DNA from: Burkholderia seminalis DSM 23518
Lineage (GTDB): Bacteria; Pseudomonadota; Gammaproteobacteria; Burkholderiales; Burkholderiaceae
Direction of reading: 5' to 3'
Assembly: GCF_902832885.1 (NCBI RefSeq)
Contig: NZ_CADFDK010000002.1
Coordinates: 372,001 to 436,000, forward strand
Length of the DNA stretch: 64,000 bases
In this document: one piece after another, positions 52,472 through 63,701 of the stretch
Numbering within the stretch: position 1 is the stretch's first letter
How the letters are laid out: each line of letters begins with the position of its first letter
The notes under the pieces: generated by a model
The model's input: only the letters and a program-made list of their open reading frames with translations
Databases searched by the model: none
What the model was told of the DNA's origin: nothing
Position numbers and translations under genes: made by a program

Positions 52472-52510
52472 CGCCTGCGGCGGCCCTTGCGGGTCGCCGC
52501 AGGCGTTTTC
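52472..52510 (+). terminator. Rho-independent terminator
   Basis: CGCCTGCGGCG, 12-base loop, CGCCGCAGGCG, TTTTC: it ends the encapsulin-desulfurase transcript just before the convergent gene. Confidence 0.85.
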
Positions 52511-52521
52511 CCGTTGCGCGG

Positions 52522-53415
52522 TCAGAATCGTACGACCGGCTTCTTCTCCACGCTGAACCCGTCACGCAGCACGCACGCCGAATCGGCGAAGTATCGGCGG
52601 GTTTCCGACAGCAGGTCGGTGTTGCCGCGCCGGCAGAACACCACACCCGATCCTTCCTCCGTCAGCAGTTCGTCGATCAGCGATTCGGGTTGCCCGATAT
52701 CGGCGAGGTGGACGTTCTGCACGCCGTGCGCGAGCGCATCGAGCGCGTCCCGCACGCAGGGCGCCGCATCGGCGGCCGGATGCTCGGCGAGCCATTGTTC
52801 GAGTTCCGTGATGCCGTACAGCCCGGCGAGCTCGCCGAGTTCGCGCAGCCATGCCCCGTCGACCATCATCACCAGCGTGACGGCACCGGTGCATTGCGCG
52901 AACAGGCTGCCGAGCCGTTCCGGGCGCAGCACGTGCGCGTGGCCCGCGTCGTCCGGTGCGACCGGCATCACGACGGGCACGAGTCCGTTTTCCAGGAAGG
53001 CGTTCAACGCGGCGACGTCGAACCGTGCGACCGCGCTTGCCTGCGTGCGGTCGGGTGCCGCGCGGGCGACCAGCAGGCCGCCGTCGTGACCGTCGATGCC
53101 GATCGCCCTAGCACCGTGACCGCCGATCAGGCGCACCAGTTCGTGATTGACGCCGGTCATCGCGGCATGCGCGGCCTCGACCGATTGCGTATCGGCCGCG
53201 GCCGGCCCGCCCTGGACGACGACCGGACGAACGCCGGTGAGCGCAAGCAGCGCGACATCCTGTGCGAAGGCCGCACGGGTGCGTGCATCGCTCGCGGCGC
53301 CGCCATCGACGATGACGACGGTCTGCCCGTGCAGCGCCTGCATGAACGGCAGCGAGTGAGCCAGGCCGGCTGCGCGTCGCGACATGAGCGTGGGACTTTC
53401 AGGGTCTGGGAACAT
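52522..53415 (-). CDS. Acetylglutamate-kinase-like protein (degenerate ArgB paralogue)
   Basis: 297-aa protein of the amino-acid kinase fold, closest to N-acetylglutamate kinase: VALLALTGVRPVVVQGGPAA and AMTGVNHELVRLIGGHGARA match ArgB clearly. But the N-terminal catalytic Lys (VVKYGG in ArgB) is missing (VVIVDGG), the GKDG lysine is replaced (GIDGHDGG), and the NxNAD loop is absent. It is therefore probably not a normal kinase. Two in-frame ATGs (53415, 53385), neither with a good ribosome site. Last gene of a minus-strand row converging on the encapsulin locus. It may have a regulatory or binding role. Confidence 0.75.
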   Translation of the reverse strand: MFPDPESPTLMSRRAAGLAHSLPFMQALHGQTVVIVDGGAASDARTRAAFAQDVALLALTGVRPVVVQGGPAAADTQSVEAAHAAMTGVNHELVRLIGGHGARAIGIDGHDGGLLVARAAPDRTQASAVARFDVAALNAFLENGLVPVVMPVAPDDAGHAHVLRPERLGSLFAQCTGAVTLVMMVDGAWLRELGELAGLYGITELEQWLAEHPAADAAPCVRDALDALAHGVQNVHLADIGQPESLIDELLTEEGSGVVFCRRGNTDLLSETRRYFADSACVLRDGFSVEKKPVVRF

Positions 53416-53464
53416 GGGAGTCCGAATGAATGGAGGGAGGTGCCTGTCGCCGTTCGACGCGGCG

Positions 53465-53986
53465 TCAGTGTGTGCGTTGCATCAGCAGGTGAAGCTCGCC
53501 GGGCGTTCGCGCATCGCGCGACGCGTGCCGGAACGCGCGTTCGCTGAAACACCGTGCCGCGTCGGCGAGCAGTTCGAGGTGCGTGCGGTCGTCCGCCCGC
53601 GGCAGGACCAGCACGATGAATTCGCGCACGGGCTTGCGGTCCGGCGCGTTGAACGCGAACGGATAGAGCGCGCGGACGAACAGCGCGACCGCCGAGTCGA
53701 GCCCGTCGACCCGCGCGTGCGGAATCGCGACGCCCTGGCCCAGACCGGTCGAGCCGAGCTGCTCGCGCCTGGCGAGTTCGGTCCGGATCCGTTCGGCGGA
53801 TACGCCGCTGCTGCGCGCGATATGGCGCGCGACGAGGTCGAACAACTGGGTCGCGCTTTCGGCCGGGACGTCGAGCAGGATGTTGTCCACCGGGCAGGCG
53901 TCGGCGAGCCGAGCTGCGGACGGCGTGTCGCCGCGTCGGCGGGGAAGGTCGGGTTGGCCGCCCACGGCGGCCTGCTGCGTTTGCAT
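53465..53986 (-). CDS. PTS EIIA-like protein, PtsN type
   Basis: 173-aa protein with a PTS_EIIA_2 (nitrogen-type, PtsN-like) domain: ARREQLGSTGLGQGVAIPHA with the His that is phosphorylated in the family, then DSAVALFVRALYPFAFNAPD and VLVLPRADDRTHLELLADAA. The first 35 residues are an extra, poorly conserved N-terminal part. ATG 53986 is chosen because of its GGAG; a start at 54028 is possible but lacks one. Placed in the minus-strand group beside the encapsulin locus, it could link it to the PTS-Ntr phosphorylation chain. Confidence 0.85.
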   Translation of the reverse strand: MQTQQAAVGGQPDLPRRRGDTPSAARLADACPVDNILLDVPAESATQLFDLVARHIARSSGVSAERIRTELARREQLGSTGLGQGVAIPHARVDGLDSAVALFVRALYPFAFNAPDRKPVREFIVLVLPRADDRTHLELLADAARCFSERAFRHASRDARTPGELHLLMQRTH

Positions 53987-54117
53987 GCGGATTGCTCCGT
54001 GTCGGGATGACAGGGAAATCCTAGACAAAGCCGCATAAAGACAGTGTCAGAGACAGGGGGGCCGGTATTAAAATTTCATATCGACCGACGATGGAACCGG
54101 GCCCGCTACGGACTGGC

Positions 54118-54336
54118 TCACGTACCCGACAAAACGAACGGCAGCGTGGTCAGCAGGAAGACCGAAATGCCGACGACCGGCGCGCCGAACGCGATCGCCG
54201 CGAACGCCACGGCGGCGCTGGTCAGCACGAGCGTTCTCGATACCCGGCGATGCCGGTCGTGCGCCGTTGTCCTGCTGTCGCGGATTGCATCGGTCCGCGC
54301 GCCGATCACGTGTTTCCAGAACGTCAGGCCCAGCAT
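54118..54336 (-). CDS. Small membrane protein, 72 aa
   Basis: A short frame (MLGLTFWKHVIGARTDAIRD..., ending FVLSGT) with a soluble basic N terminus and two closely spaced hydrophobic segments (TLVLTSAAVAFAAIAFGAPV and GISVFLLTTLPFVLS). GGAG 5 bases before ATG 54336 makes it credible; the open frame extends upstream without bias. Member of the same minus-strand row as the EIIA-like gene, 131 bp from it. No family recognised. Confidence 0.6.
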   Translation of the reverse strand: MLGLTFWKHVIGARTDAIRDSRTTAHDRHRRVSRTLVLTSAAVAFAAIAFGAPVVGISVFLLTTLPFVLSGT

Positions 54337-54394
54337 GATTGCTCCTGTATGAAAGACGAGCGGGACGCGGCGCGCGATGCGCCGCGCAAGCGTG

Positions 54395-54766
54395 TCAGCT
54401 GCGCTCGAGCTTGAGCACGCGCGAGATCTGCGCGGCGGTGAAGCCGCTGTTGCGCACGTAAGGCGCGCAGTCGAGCGGCGCCGTGAGCGATTCGCTGACG
54501 ACGTACCGGCCGACGAAGCGGTAGGCATCGGTTGCCGTCTTGATGAACACCGGAATCGCATCGCGTTGCGCGGCGAGCGTCCTGCCGGCCGAGCGCGCGG
54601 ACGCGCTGCCGTCGCAAAGGATCACGTCGGGCGCGTGCGGATTGAGGTCCGCGCGAAGGCAGGCGGCCACGACCTTGCCGTTCTTCGTCGGCAGGAAACC
54701 CTGCTTGCTGCCGCCGCAGGCGGTGTGGATGAATTCGCGTGTGTACTGCTTGTCGATCTCGAACAT
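54395..54766 (-). CDS. Small protein with SRA/HNH-associated-like motif
   Basis: 123-aa cytosolic protein (MFEIDKQYTREFIHTACGGS, then KQGFLPTKNGKVVAACLRAD). The pattern Y-x-R-x-x-I-x-x-x-x-G-G-x-x-Q near the N terminus and the GKVVAACL strand recall the small SRA-like domains found beside HNH endonucleases and in stand-alone form, but the match is weak and there is no nuclease here. Strong ribosome site GGAG before ATG 54766. First of the minus-strand row. Function unknown; DNA or small-molecule binding is a guess. Confidence 0.6.
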   Translation of the reverse strand: MFEIDKQYTREFIHTACGGSKQGFLPTKNGKVVAACLRADLNPHAPDVILCDGSASARSAGRTLAAQRDAIPVFIKTATDAYRFVGRYVVSESLTAPLDCAPYVRNSGFTAAQISRVLKLERS

Positions 54767-55284
54767 GACCGGGCTCCGGTAACGGAAATTTCTCTGAATA
54801 AAATTCAGGTATGCGCAGTAAATGAGCTGGACCGGCGGATCGATGACGCTTCGTTGCACAGGATGTGCCGCGCACACGCTCGAGCGCATGCATTCCCGAT
54901 GCGCGGTGATCGCATCGACGTCGTGTTCAGGCGTGCACGGAGAGGACTACGGCGCGCACCGTCCGCCAGGCGGCAGGACGATGGCTCGGGAGGGAGGCAC
55001 AGGCGTCCTGCCTGTCAGGCAGAAAAGCAACTCGGAGGACGAGGACTTCGGAGGCGCATGTCGCGTGCTCGGTGGTGGATGGCGAACCCATTCTAGTGAA
55101 CGTATTCGCCGGCGCAAGTAAAAAGGTCGTAAAGGCGTGAGAGCGGTGTGTCGGTGCCCGGTTCGACCTGCCGGCCACCGCATTTTGCCGCTTCCATGCA
55201 ACAACGCGTGACGACTTGCGTCGCCACGCGTTACGCGTCCTGCCCGGCTGCGCGCGCCGGTGAACCGGCGCGCACGGCCCGTCG
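54767..55284. other. 520-bp intergenic region
   Basis: Holds the promoter of the minus-strand row (AT-rich 54775-54815) and the groEL 3' end with a hairpin at 55252-55273. Other frames here lack codon bias. No further feature seen. Confidence 0.4.
55252..55273 (-). terminator. Hairpin after groEL
   Basis: GCGCGCCGG, TGAA tetraloop, CCGGCGCGC: perfect 9-bp stem 12 bp past the groEL stop. Weak on T-run. Confidence 0.5.
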
Positions 55285-56937
<1,653 letters not shown>

Positions 56938-57228
56938 TTATTGATTGACGACCGCGACGATGTCTTCCTCGCGCAGCACGAGAAACTCGTTGCCGTCCAC
57001 TTTGACGGCCTGGCCCGCGTACTTGCCGAACAGCACGCGCTCGCCGATCTGCAGGTCGGGCACGATGCGCTGGCCGTCGGCATCCTTCCGGCCGGGGCCA
57101 ACGGCGATCACTTCGCCCTGGTCGGGTTTTTCGGCGGCGCTGTCGGGGATCACGATGCCCGACGCGGTGGTGGTTTCCTGGTCGAGTCGCTTCACGATCA
57201 CGCGGTCGTGCAAGGGGCGTAGGCTCAT
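56938..57228 (-). CDS. groES: Co-chaperonin GroES
   Basis: 96-aa 10-kDa co-chaperonin ([20 protein letters not shown]; mobile loop [20 protein letters not shown]; roof [12 protein letters not shown]-like part [20 protein letters not shown]). Forms the heptameric lid of GroEL. ATG 57228 fits the family's N terminus exactly; the upstream in-frame ATG at 57267 does not. First gene of the groES-groEL operon. Confidence 0.97.
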   Translation of the reverse strand: MSLRPLHDRVIVKRLDQETTTASGIVIPDSAAEKPDQGEVIAVGPGRKDADGQRIVPDLQIGERVLFGKYAGQAVKVDGNEFLVLREEDIVAVVNQ

Positions 57229-57260
57229 CTTTTCGTCCTGTGCTGATCTGTCGGAATTGG

Positions 57261-57287
57261 CTGGCACTCTTCAACAGAGCGTGCTGA
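57261..57287. promoter_or_regulatory. CIRCE-like operator
   Basis: CTGGCACTC, 9 bases, GCGTGCTGA: 7 of 9 positions in each arm match CIRCE (TTAGCACTC-N9-GAGTGCTAA) with exact N9 spacing. On the minus strand TATACT lies just upstream at 57290-57295, so HrcA binding would cover the transcription start of groESL. Confidence 0.75.
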
Positions 57288-57370
57288 CGAGTATAAAAAC
57301 GGGCAGCGGCGCGATCCAATAACGGATTTGCACAAGCATTCGCGTCGTCGTGCAAAGCGCAGGGAGCCGG

Positions 57371-58654
57371 CTATTGCGACGCGGACTGCTGGGCGACCGG
57401 CGAGCAAATCGGGTGGATCGTCTCGCCGGCGAGCACGCGCTTCACGAACGGAATCGAATCGGCGAGCGACACGTTCACGGTGCCGTTGTGTTCGCGGCCC
57501 GCGTACAGGTGTGCCTCGACCGTCGTGCCCGCCGCGCACGCGTCCTTCGCCAGCGCGAGTTCGAGCGGCGCCAGCCCGTCGTCCGCGCCCGCGCCGATGA
57601 AGACGGGGGTGGCGAGCTTCAGTGTCGGATATTTCAGGTAGTCGTCCCACCATGCTTTCAGCCGCGCATCGCCGCCCGGCTTGACCGTATTCGCGTGCGT
57701 GAGATGCGCGAGCGCCGCGTCGTCCTCGAGCGACGCGAGGCAGCCGATGCGCGATTGCTCGAGAATCGGCAGCGCGCGGTCGGTCAACACTTCGTCGGCG
57801 CGCAGTGACGGATCGATCTGCTGCGCCGACAACACCGAGTAGAACTGGTACGCAAGCGTCGGGTCGACGCGGTCGGGATCGCGCCGGTAGGCCGTCTTGA
57901 ACGGCGACAACGATGCGAGCGTGGCACGCGACGCGTTGTAGATCGTCCCGGTCGCGACGGTCGCGCGGATCGCCAGTTCCGGCGCGTAGACGGGCGCGTA
58001 GCCGGCCGCCGCGATGACGGCCGAGCCGCCTTGCGACTGGCCGACGAGCACGACTTCGTTCGCGAGGCCCGGCACGCCGCCGAGCACCGCACGCACGCTG
58101 TCGAGCAGCGTGTAGCTGTTCGAGCGGTTGTTGAGCTGCGGATTCGGGCCGGGCGTGCCGAGGCCCTGGTAGTCGGTCGCGACCACCGCGAACCCTTGCT
58201 GAAGCCATGCGTTCAGGTAGCGCACGTCGCGATACGAGCGGCCGAACCACGACGGCGCGCAGATATCGGCCATCCCGAACGTGCCGTGCGCCCATGCGAC
58301 GATCGGCCAGCCGCCGGCCGGTGGTGTGCCGCGCGGCACGAACAGCGCGCCCGACACCGCGATCGGCGTCCGGCCGCCGACGCCGTCGGTCGATGCATAC
58401 AAGATGCGCAACTGCCGCGCGGCGCCCGCGAGCCCGAGCGTGGCCGGCAGTGGTTCGGAGCGCAGCAGCGCGCCGGGCGTGGCCGGGATGTCGCGGTCCC
58501 ACGTGTAGAACGCGGACACGCGGCCGTCGCCCTGCAGCGGATCGGGCACGGGAACATGGCCGGGCGAGGCCGCGAGCGAAACGACGGAAGGCACGGCGAG
58601 TGCCGAGATGAGCAGCGCGCGCGCGGCAACACCGCGCAGGGGAAGGAGCGTCAT
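57371..58654 (-). CDS. Secreted lipase/alpha-beta hydrolase
   Basis: 427-aa exported hydrolase of the secretory lipase (LIP) type. Signal peptide LLISALAVPSVVSLAASP at the N terminus, oxyanion segment WAHGTFGMADICAPSW, nucleophile elbow in VLVGQSQGGSAV (G-Q-S-Q-G), acid and His in GAGADDGL and AGREHNGT. Four cysteines near ICAPSW, IGCLAS, DACAAG and PICSP could form disulfides. Hydrolyses lipid esters outside the cytosol. Ribosome site weak before ATG 58654. Convergence with nothing; its 3' end faces the groES promoter. Confidence 0.85.
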   Translation of the reverse strand: MTLLPLRGVAARALLISALAVPSVVSLAASPGHVPVPDPLQGDGRVSAFYTWDRDIPATPGALLRSEPLPATLGLAGAARQLRILYASTDGVGGRTPIAVSGALFVPRGTPPAGGWPIVAWAHGTFGMADICAPSWFGRSYRDVRYLNAWLQQGFAVVATDYQGLGTPGPNPQLNNRSNSYTLLDSVRAVLGGVPGLANEVVLVGQSQGGSAVIAAAGYAPVYAPELAIRATVATGTIYNASRATLASLSPFKTAYRRDPDRVDPTLAYQFYSVLSAQQIDPSLRADEVLTDRALPILEQSRIGCLASLEDDAALAHLTHANTVKPGGDARLKAWWDDYLKYPTLKLATPVFIGAGADDGLAPLELALAKDACAAGTTVEAHLYAGREHNGTVNVSLADSIPFVKRVLAGETIHPICSPVAQQSASQ

Positions 58655-59027
58655 GGTCGGATGAAGGTGGATGAGATCGGATGCACCGTGCAAGGCCGGT
58701 GCGGGCCGACCACGACGCAAGTTTCGAACCAGCACGTTCGTTGCGCACGCCACGCGCGGTGCGGCGGGCAACCGGTCGGCACCACGCGGATGGTGCACGT
58801 GCACGCGCTGCGCGTCGCGCAGCAATCGCGGCCGGTACAGTGTTGCTCCGGCAACAGGCGCACGCTCGCGGATAGCATCGCGCGGGTCGGGCATCGCGCG
58901 AGCGCCACGCCGGCCGGCCCGCGCAGCGCGCTCGCCGGGTTGGCACGATTGCTGCTGATCCGGTGGCCGTGCGTCGCGGTGTCGCGACGCGAGTCCCTCC
59001 GTCCATCCGATCAAGGAAACCGTTCTC
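58655..59027. other. 370-bp divergent intergenic region
   Basis: Between the lipase and aldolase genes. It must contain both promoters, but I find no good -35/-10 pair, repeat or operator. Frames inside are rich in Arg/Ala and lack genome-like codon bias. Confidence 0.35.
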
Positions 59028-59708
59028 ATGTCCGTCACCCAAGCCATCGACAGCGGCGAACTCGTGGCATTCGTCGAGCGCGCCACGCGCGAGTTCACGC
59101 AGGCCGCGCGCGTGCTGAAGGAAACGCGCACGCTGTCCGCGACCAACACGTTCCAGGCGTTCCAGCGCGTGCCGGGCACGGAGCTCGTCGTCGCGCTGTC
59201 TGCGCCGAGCCCGTGGGCCGCGTCACAGGACATTCAACCCGTCGTCGTGACGCTCGACGGCGACGTGCTGCACGGCGACGCGCGCGCGGGCGGCAACGGC
59301 CCGCGTTACGCGGGCGTGTTCCGCGAGGCGCCTGAAGTGGACGTCGTGATACACGTGCATGGCCCGTATCTCGGTGCGTGGGCGAGCGCGCATCGCCCGC
59401 TGCCGATCCGTTATGCGCCGGCCGCGCGCTACACGCGGGCTCGCGAGATTCCGGTCTACGTCGATCGTCGCCCGGGCGAGCCGCGCTTCATCGTCGATAC
59501 GATCCGGCGCGATCCCGACGTGCCGGCAATCATCGAGGCAAACGGCGGCGCGACGTTCTGGGGCAAGTCGATCCTCGACGTATCGAAGTACATCCTGATC
59601 CTCGAGGAAGCCGCGTATTTCCAGGCGCTCGCGGAACCGCTCGGCGGCTCGCTCGACTTCGGGCCGGGCGCGCTCGAACAGCAGTGGAAGATGACCGGTC
59701 TTGCCTGA
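59028..59708 (+). CDS. Class II aldolase/adducin-family protein
   Basis: 226-aa protein of the class II (zinc) aldolase/adducin family. The metal-ligand motif HVHGPY (VVIHVHGPYLGAWA) is visible, near residues 105-110. The third His and the catalytic Glu are less clear, so it may be one of the family's non-aldolase members. Length is normal (about 210-230 aa). GGAAACC precedes ATG 59028. In sulfur regions of Pseudomonas and Burkholderia, such genes occur near sulfone or sulfonate pathways; here the neighbour is a sigma-54 activator. Substrate unknown. Confidence 0.85.
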   Translation: MSVTQAIDSGELVAFVERATREFTQAARVLKETRTLSATNTFQAFQRVPGTELVVALSAPSPWAASQDIQPVVVTLDGDVLHGDARAGGNGPRYAGVFREAPEVDVVIHVHGPYLGAWASAHRPLPIRYAPAARYTRAREIPVYVDRRPGEPRFIVDTIRRDPDVPAIIEANGGATFWGKSILDVSKYILILEEAAYFQALAEPLGGSLDFGPGALEQQWKMTGLA

Positions 59709-59828
59709 CGCCGCACGGCGGCCGACGCAATCCGGCCGCCGTCATACCGATAGCTCGATGAATTGGTTCGTGGCCGGCGTGCGCCTTGCTATCGTCGAAC
59801 CTTCCCCGTTCATCACGCCGGTCGTGCC

Positions 59829-60937
<1,109 letters not shown>

Positions 60938-60947
<10 letters not shown>

Positions 60948-61726
60948 TCCCGCCAGCGCAGCGCGCGCCGCGCGATCCGCTCGCATAGCGCGCTCATCCC
61001 GACGGCCAGCGCCGTCACGCCCAATACGCACACGAGCAGCACGTCGGCGCGGGCGCCTGCCTGGGCATTCTGCATCAGGCTGCCGATACCGGCCCCCGTG
61101 TTGAACAGCAACTCGCTGCTGGTCGCGGTGATCCACGCGAACGGCACGGCCTGCAGCACGCCCGCGAACAGGTCGGGCAATGCGCCCGGTATCAGCACGT
61201 CGCGCCACAGGCCGACGCGCGTCAGCCGATACGACTGCGCGAGTTCGACATAACGTGGATCGACGCGGCGCAGCCCGTCGAAGCTGGCGGTGGTCATCGG
61301 GTAGAACGCGGCGAGCGCGATGATGAACACCTTGGCGAATTCGCCGGTGCCGGCCCACAGGCTCAGCAGCGGAATCAGCCCGAGCAGCGGCACGTAGCGC
61401 AACGCCTGGAACGCCGGTTCGGCGAGCTTGCGCGCGAGCGGCGAACGCGCCAGTACCGCGCCGAACCCGAGCCCAGCCGCGACGCCGAACCCGAGCCCGA
61501 GCGTCGTGCGGCGCAGGCTCGCGCCGAGATCGGTTGCGAGTTCGCCGCTGCGGGCGAGTTCGACGAGCGCCGCGCCGACCTGCTGCAGCGGCACGAATGC
61601 GTATTGGTGGGCCGCGTCGCCGGACGAGGCAGCTTGCCACGCGGCGATCAGCAGGGCCGGCACGACGAGGCCGCGCGCGCGGCGGCGCAGCGGGGCGAAC
61701 GAGAAAGCGCGGGTGGCGAAGGTCAT
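60938..61726 (-). CDS. ABC transporter permease, SsuC/TauC-like (1)
   Basis: 262-aa inner-membrane permease of the nitrate/sulfonate/taurine type. Six helices visible; the EAA loop is YVELAQSYRLTRVGLWRDVL, followed by IPGALPDLFAGVLQAVPFAW. 22 bp downstream of the other permease, so both are probably in one complex. The gene ends within the sigma-54 activator gene on the other strand (10-bp convergent overlap). Substrate: sulfonates, sulfones or other organosulfur compounds by family. Confidence 0.88.
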
Positions 61727-61748
61727 GCCGAAGCGTATCCAGTCAAAG

Positions 61749-62564
61749 TCAGCGCGCGGGCGTCTGCCAGCGCAATGCGTAGCGCTGCACGAGCGCGATC
61801 GAGCGGTCGAGCGCGAAACCGATCAGCCCGATCACGGCGACGTCGACGAGCACCACGTCGAGCCGCAGCATCTGCCGCGCGAGTTCCATCATCTGGCCGA
61901 TCCCGCTGTCGGCGCTGAGCAGCTCGACCGCGACGAGGGCGAGCCACGCGCGCGCGAGTGCGATCCGCACGCCCGTCAGCAGCGGCGGCAGCGCGGCCGG
62001 CAGCAGCACGTCGCGCAGTAGCGCGAAGCGGCCGAGCCCGTAGTGGCGCGCCATTTCGACGAGATCGCGCGGCGCATCGTGCACACCCGTGTACGCGGCC
62101 AGCGCAACCGGGAAGAACACGGCCTTGCCGACGACGACGAGCTTCAACGGCTCGTCGACGCCGATCAGCAGGATCAGCAGCGGAATCAGCGTGAGCGTCG
62201 GCACTTGCCGCAGCAGGTCGAAGGTCGGCCGCAGGTAGTCGGCGAACAGCCGGCTGCGTGCGAGCAGGATGCCGAACGCGGCGCCGCCGGTTGCGCCGAG
62301 CGCGAAGCCGAGCGCGAGGCGATGCAGCGTGATCAGCAGGTTGTCGCGCAGTTCGCCGGTGTCGAGCAGCGTGCGCAGCGTCGCGGCGAGGCGTTCGGGC
62401 GGCACGACGAGCTGCGGCGGAAACCAGCGCTGCGCGCTCGCGAGCCACCACAGCGCGGCGAACGTAAAGGGCGTGATCCACCACAGCGCATGTTCGCCGA
62501 GCCGCGCGAGGCCGGGCAGGCGGATCGCGCGCCAGCCGTTCGGCGCGAGGGCGCGCATCGCCAT
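61749..62564 (-). CDS. ABC transporter permease, SsuC/TauC-like (2)
   Basis: 271-aa inner-membrane permease, paralogue of the first: EAA loop LVEMARHYGLGRFALLRDVL, then LPAALPPLLTGVRIALARAWL. Six helices. Start ATG 62564 overlaps the stop of the binding-protein gene (TGATG), giving coupled translation. Two different permeases suggest a heterodimeric membrane domain, less usual than the single SsuC in standard sulfonate systems. Confidence 0.9.
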   Translation of the reverse strand: MAMRALAPNGWRAIRLPGLARLGEHALWWITPFTFAALWWLASAQRWFPPQLVVPPERLAATLRTLLDTGELRDNLLITLHRLALGFALGATGGAAFGILLARSRLFADYLRPTFDLLRQVPTLTLIPLLILLIGVDEPLKLVVVGKAVFFPVALAAYTGVHDAPRDLVEMARHYGLGRFALLRDVLLPAALPPLLTGVRIALARAWLALVAVELLSADSGIGQMMELARQMLRLDVVLVDVAVIGLIGFALDRSIALVQRYALRWQTPAR

Positions 62565-63670
62565 CAGCGGCTCGCGACGCGCGCGGCATCGGCGCGCCAG
62601 TAGCCGTCGAGACCAAGCTGCTTGAGCGCGGTCGCCACGAAGGTCGGCGCGAGCAGCGCGTTCACGTCGACCGGCACCGACGTCAGGCCGGCCTGGCGGC
62701 TGTACGCGACGACATCGCGGTAGTGGCCGGTCAGCGCCGGCGTGAAGAGCGGCGTCCATTGCTCTTTCCACGGCGTCGATTCGTCCGCGTATTCGCGGCG
62801 CACGACGCTTTCGGGCTGGCCCGACGCGCTCAGGATCTTCACGTACGCATCGCGGTTCTGCGGCTGCGAGATCCAGTGCGCGGCCCGCACGTAGGCCGTC
62901 GCGACGAGCTGCGTGACGTCGGGGTAGCGCCGCACGAAATCGTCGGATGCCCACAGTTCGGCGCGCATCTTCCAGTCGTCGGGCGCGGTCTTGGTCGACC
63001 AGATGATCTTGCCGACGTTCTTGTCGACCAGCGAATACGCGTCGGATAGCGTAAAGAAGCCGTCGACGCGGCCGGCCGCGACGGCTGCCGCGCCGGCCTG
63101 CGGATCGAGGTTGTAGATCTTGAAGTCGGACAGCTTCAGCCCGTTTTCGGCGAGCAGCTTGCCGAACGTGACTTCCCACGGCCGGCCGCGATTGAGCGCG
63201 ATGCGCTTGCCTTTCAGATCGACGATCGACTTCGCGGTCGAGCCGGCCGGCACGACCAGATACGTGTTGCTGCCGGCGCCGCCCGGCACGATCAGGCGCG
63301 TGTGCGTGCCCGACGCGTTGACGACGACCGACGGCAGGTCGCCGTAGCCCGCGAAATCGATGCTGCCGTTCGTGAACGCCTCGTTGACGAGCGTGCCGAC
63401 CGCCGCGGTCGACACCGGCACCCATTGCAGCTTCACGTGCCGGGCGGCCAGCGCCTTCTCGAGCGACTTGTCGGCGTCGATCAGCGCGGATGCGCCGGCA
63501 TATTGCGTCTTGCCGCCGCTCGAGTACGCGACGACGGCAATGCGCACGACCTTGGGCGCGTCTTGCGCATGCGCGGCCGGTGCCGCGAGCGACGCGGCCG
63601 CCAGCGGTAGCACGGCGAGCAGCGCGCGCAGCAGGCGGCGCAGTGACGCGAGGGAGAGGGAGTATTTCAT
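62564..63670 (-). CDS. Aliphatic sulfonate-type ABC binding protein
   Basis: 368-aa periplasmic binding protein of the SsuA/TauA type. Signal peptide ends about AAHAQD (residue 36). The mature part has VRIAVVAYSSGGKTQYAGAS, the ligand region NGSIDFAGYGDLPSVVVNAS and STAKSIVDLKGKRIALNRGR, where the family has the G-K-K/R-x-A motif. It is larger than E. coli SsuA (about 319 aa). It lies 31 bp after the stop of another binding-protein gene, and is translationally coupled to the following permease. Ligand unconfirmed. Confidence 0.9.
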   Translation of the reverse strand: MKYSLSLASLRRLLRALLAVLPLAAASLAAPAAHAQDAPKVVRIAVVAYSSGGKTQYAGASALIDADKSLEKALAARHVKLQWVPVSTAAVGTLVNEAFTNGSIDFAGYGDLPSVVVNASGTHTRLIVPGGAGSNTYLVVPAGSTAKSIVDLKGKRIALNRGRPWEVTFGKLLAENGLKLSDFKIYNLDPQAGAAAVAAGRVDGFFTLSDAYSLVDKNVGKIIWSTKTAPDDWKMRAELWASDDFVRRYPDVTQLVATAYVRAAHWISQPQNRDAYVKILSASGQPESVVRREYADESTPWKEQWTPLFTPALTGHYRDVVAYSRQAGLTSVPVDVNALLAPTFVATALKQLGLDGYWRADAARVASR

Positions 63671-63701
63671 GATGGTCCCGAACAGTGAACGAAAAAGGGG
63701 C

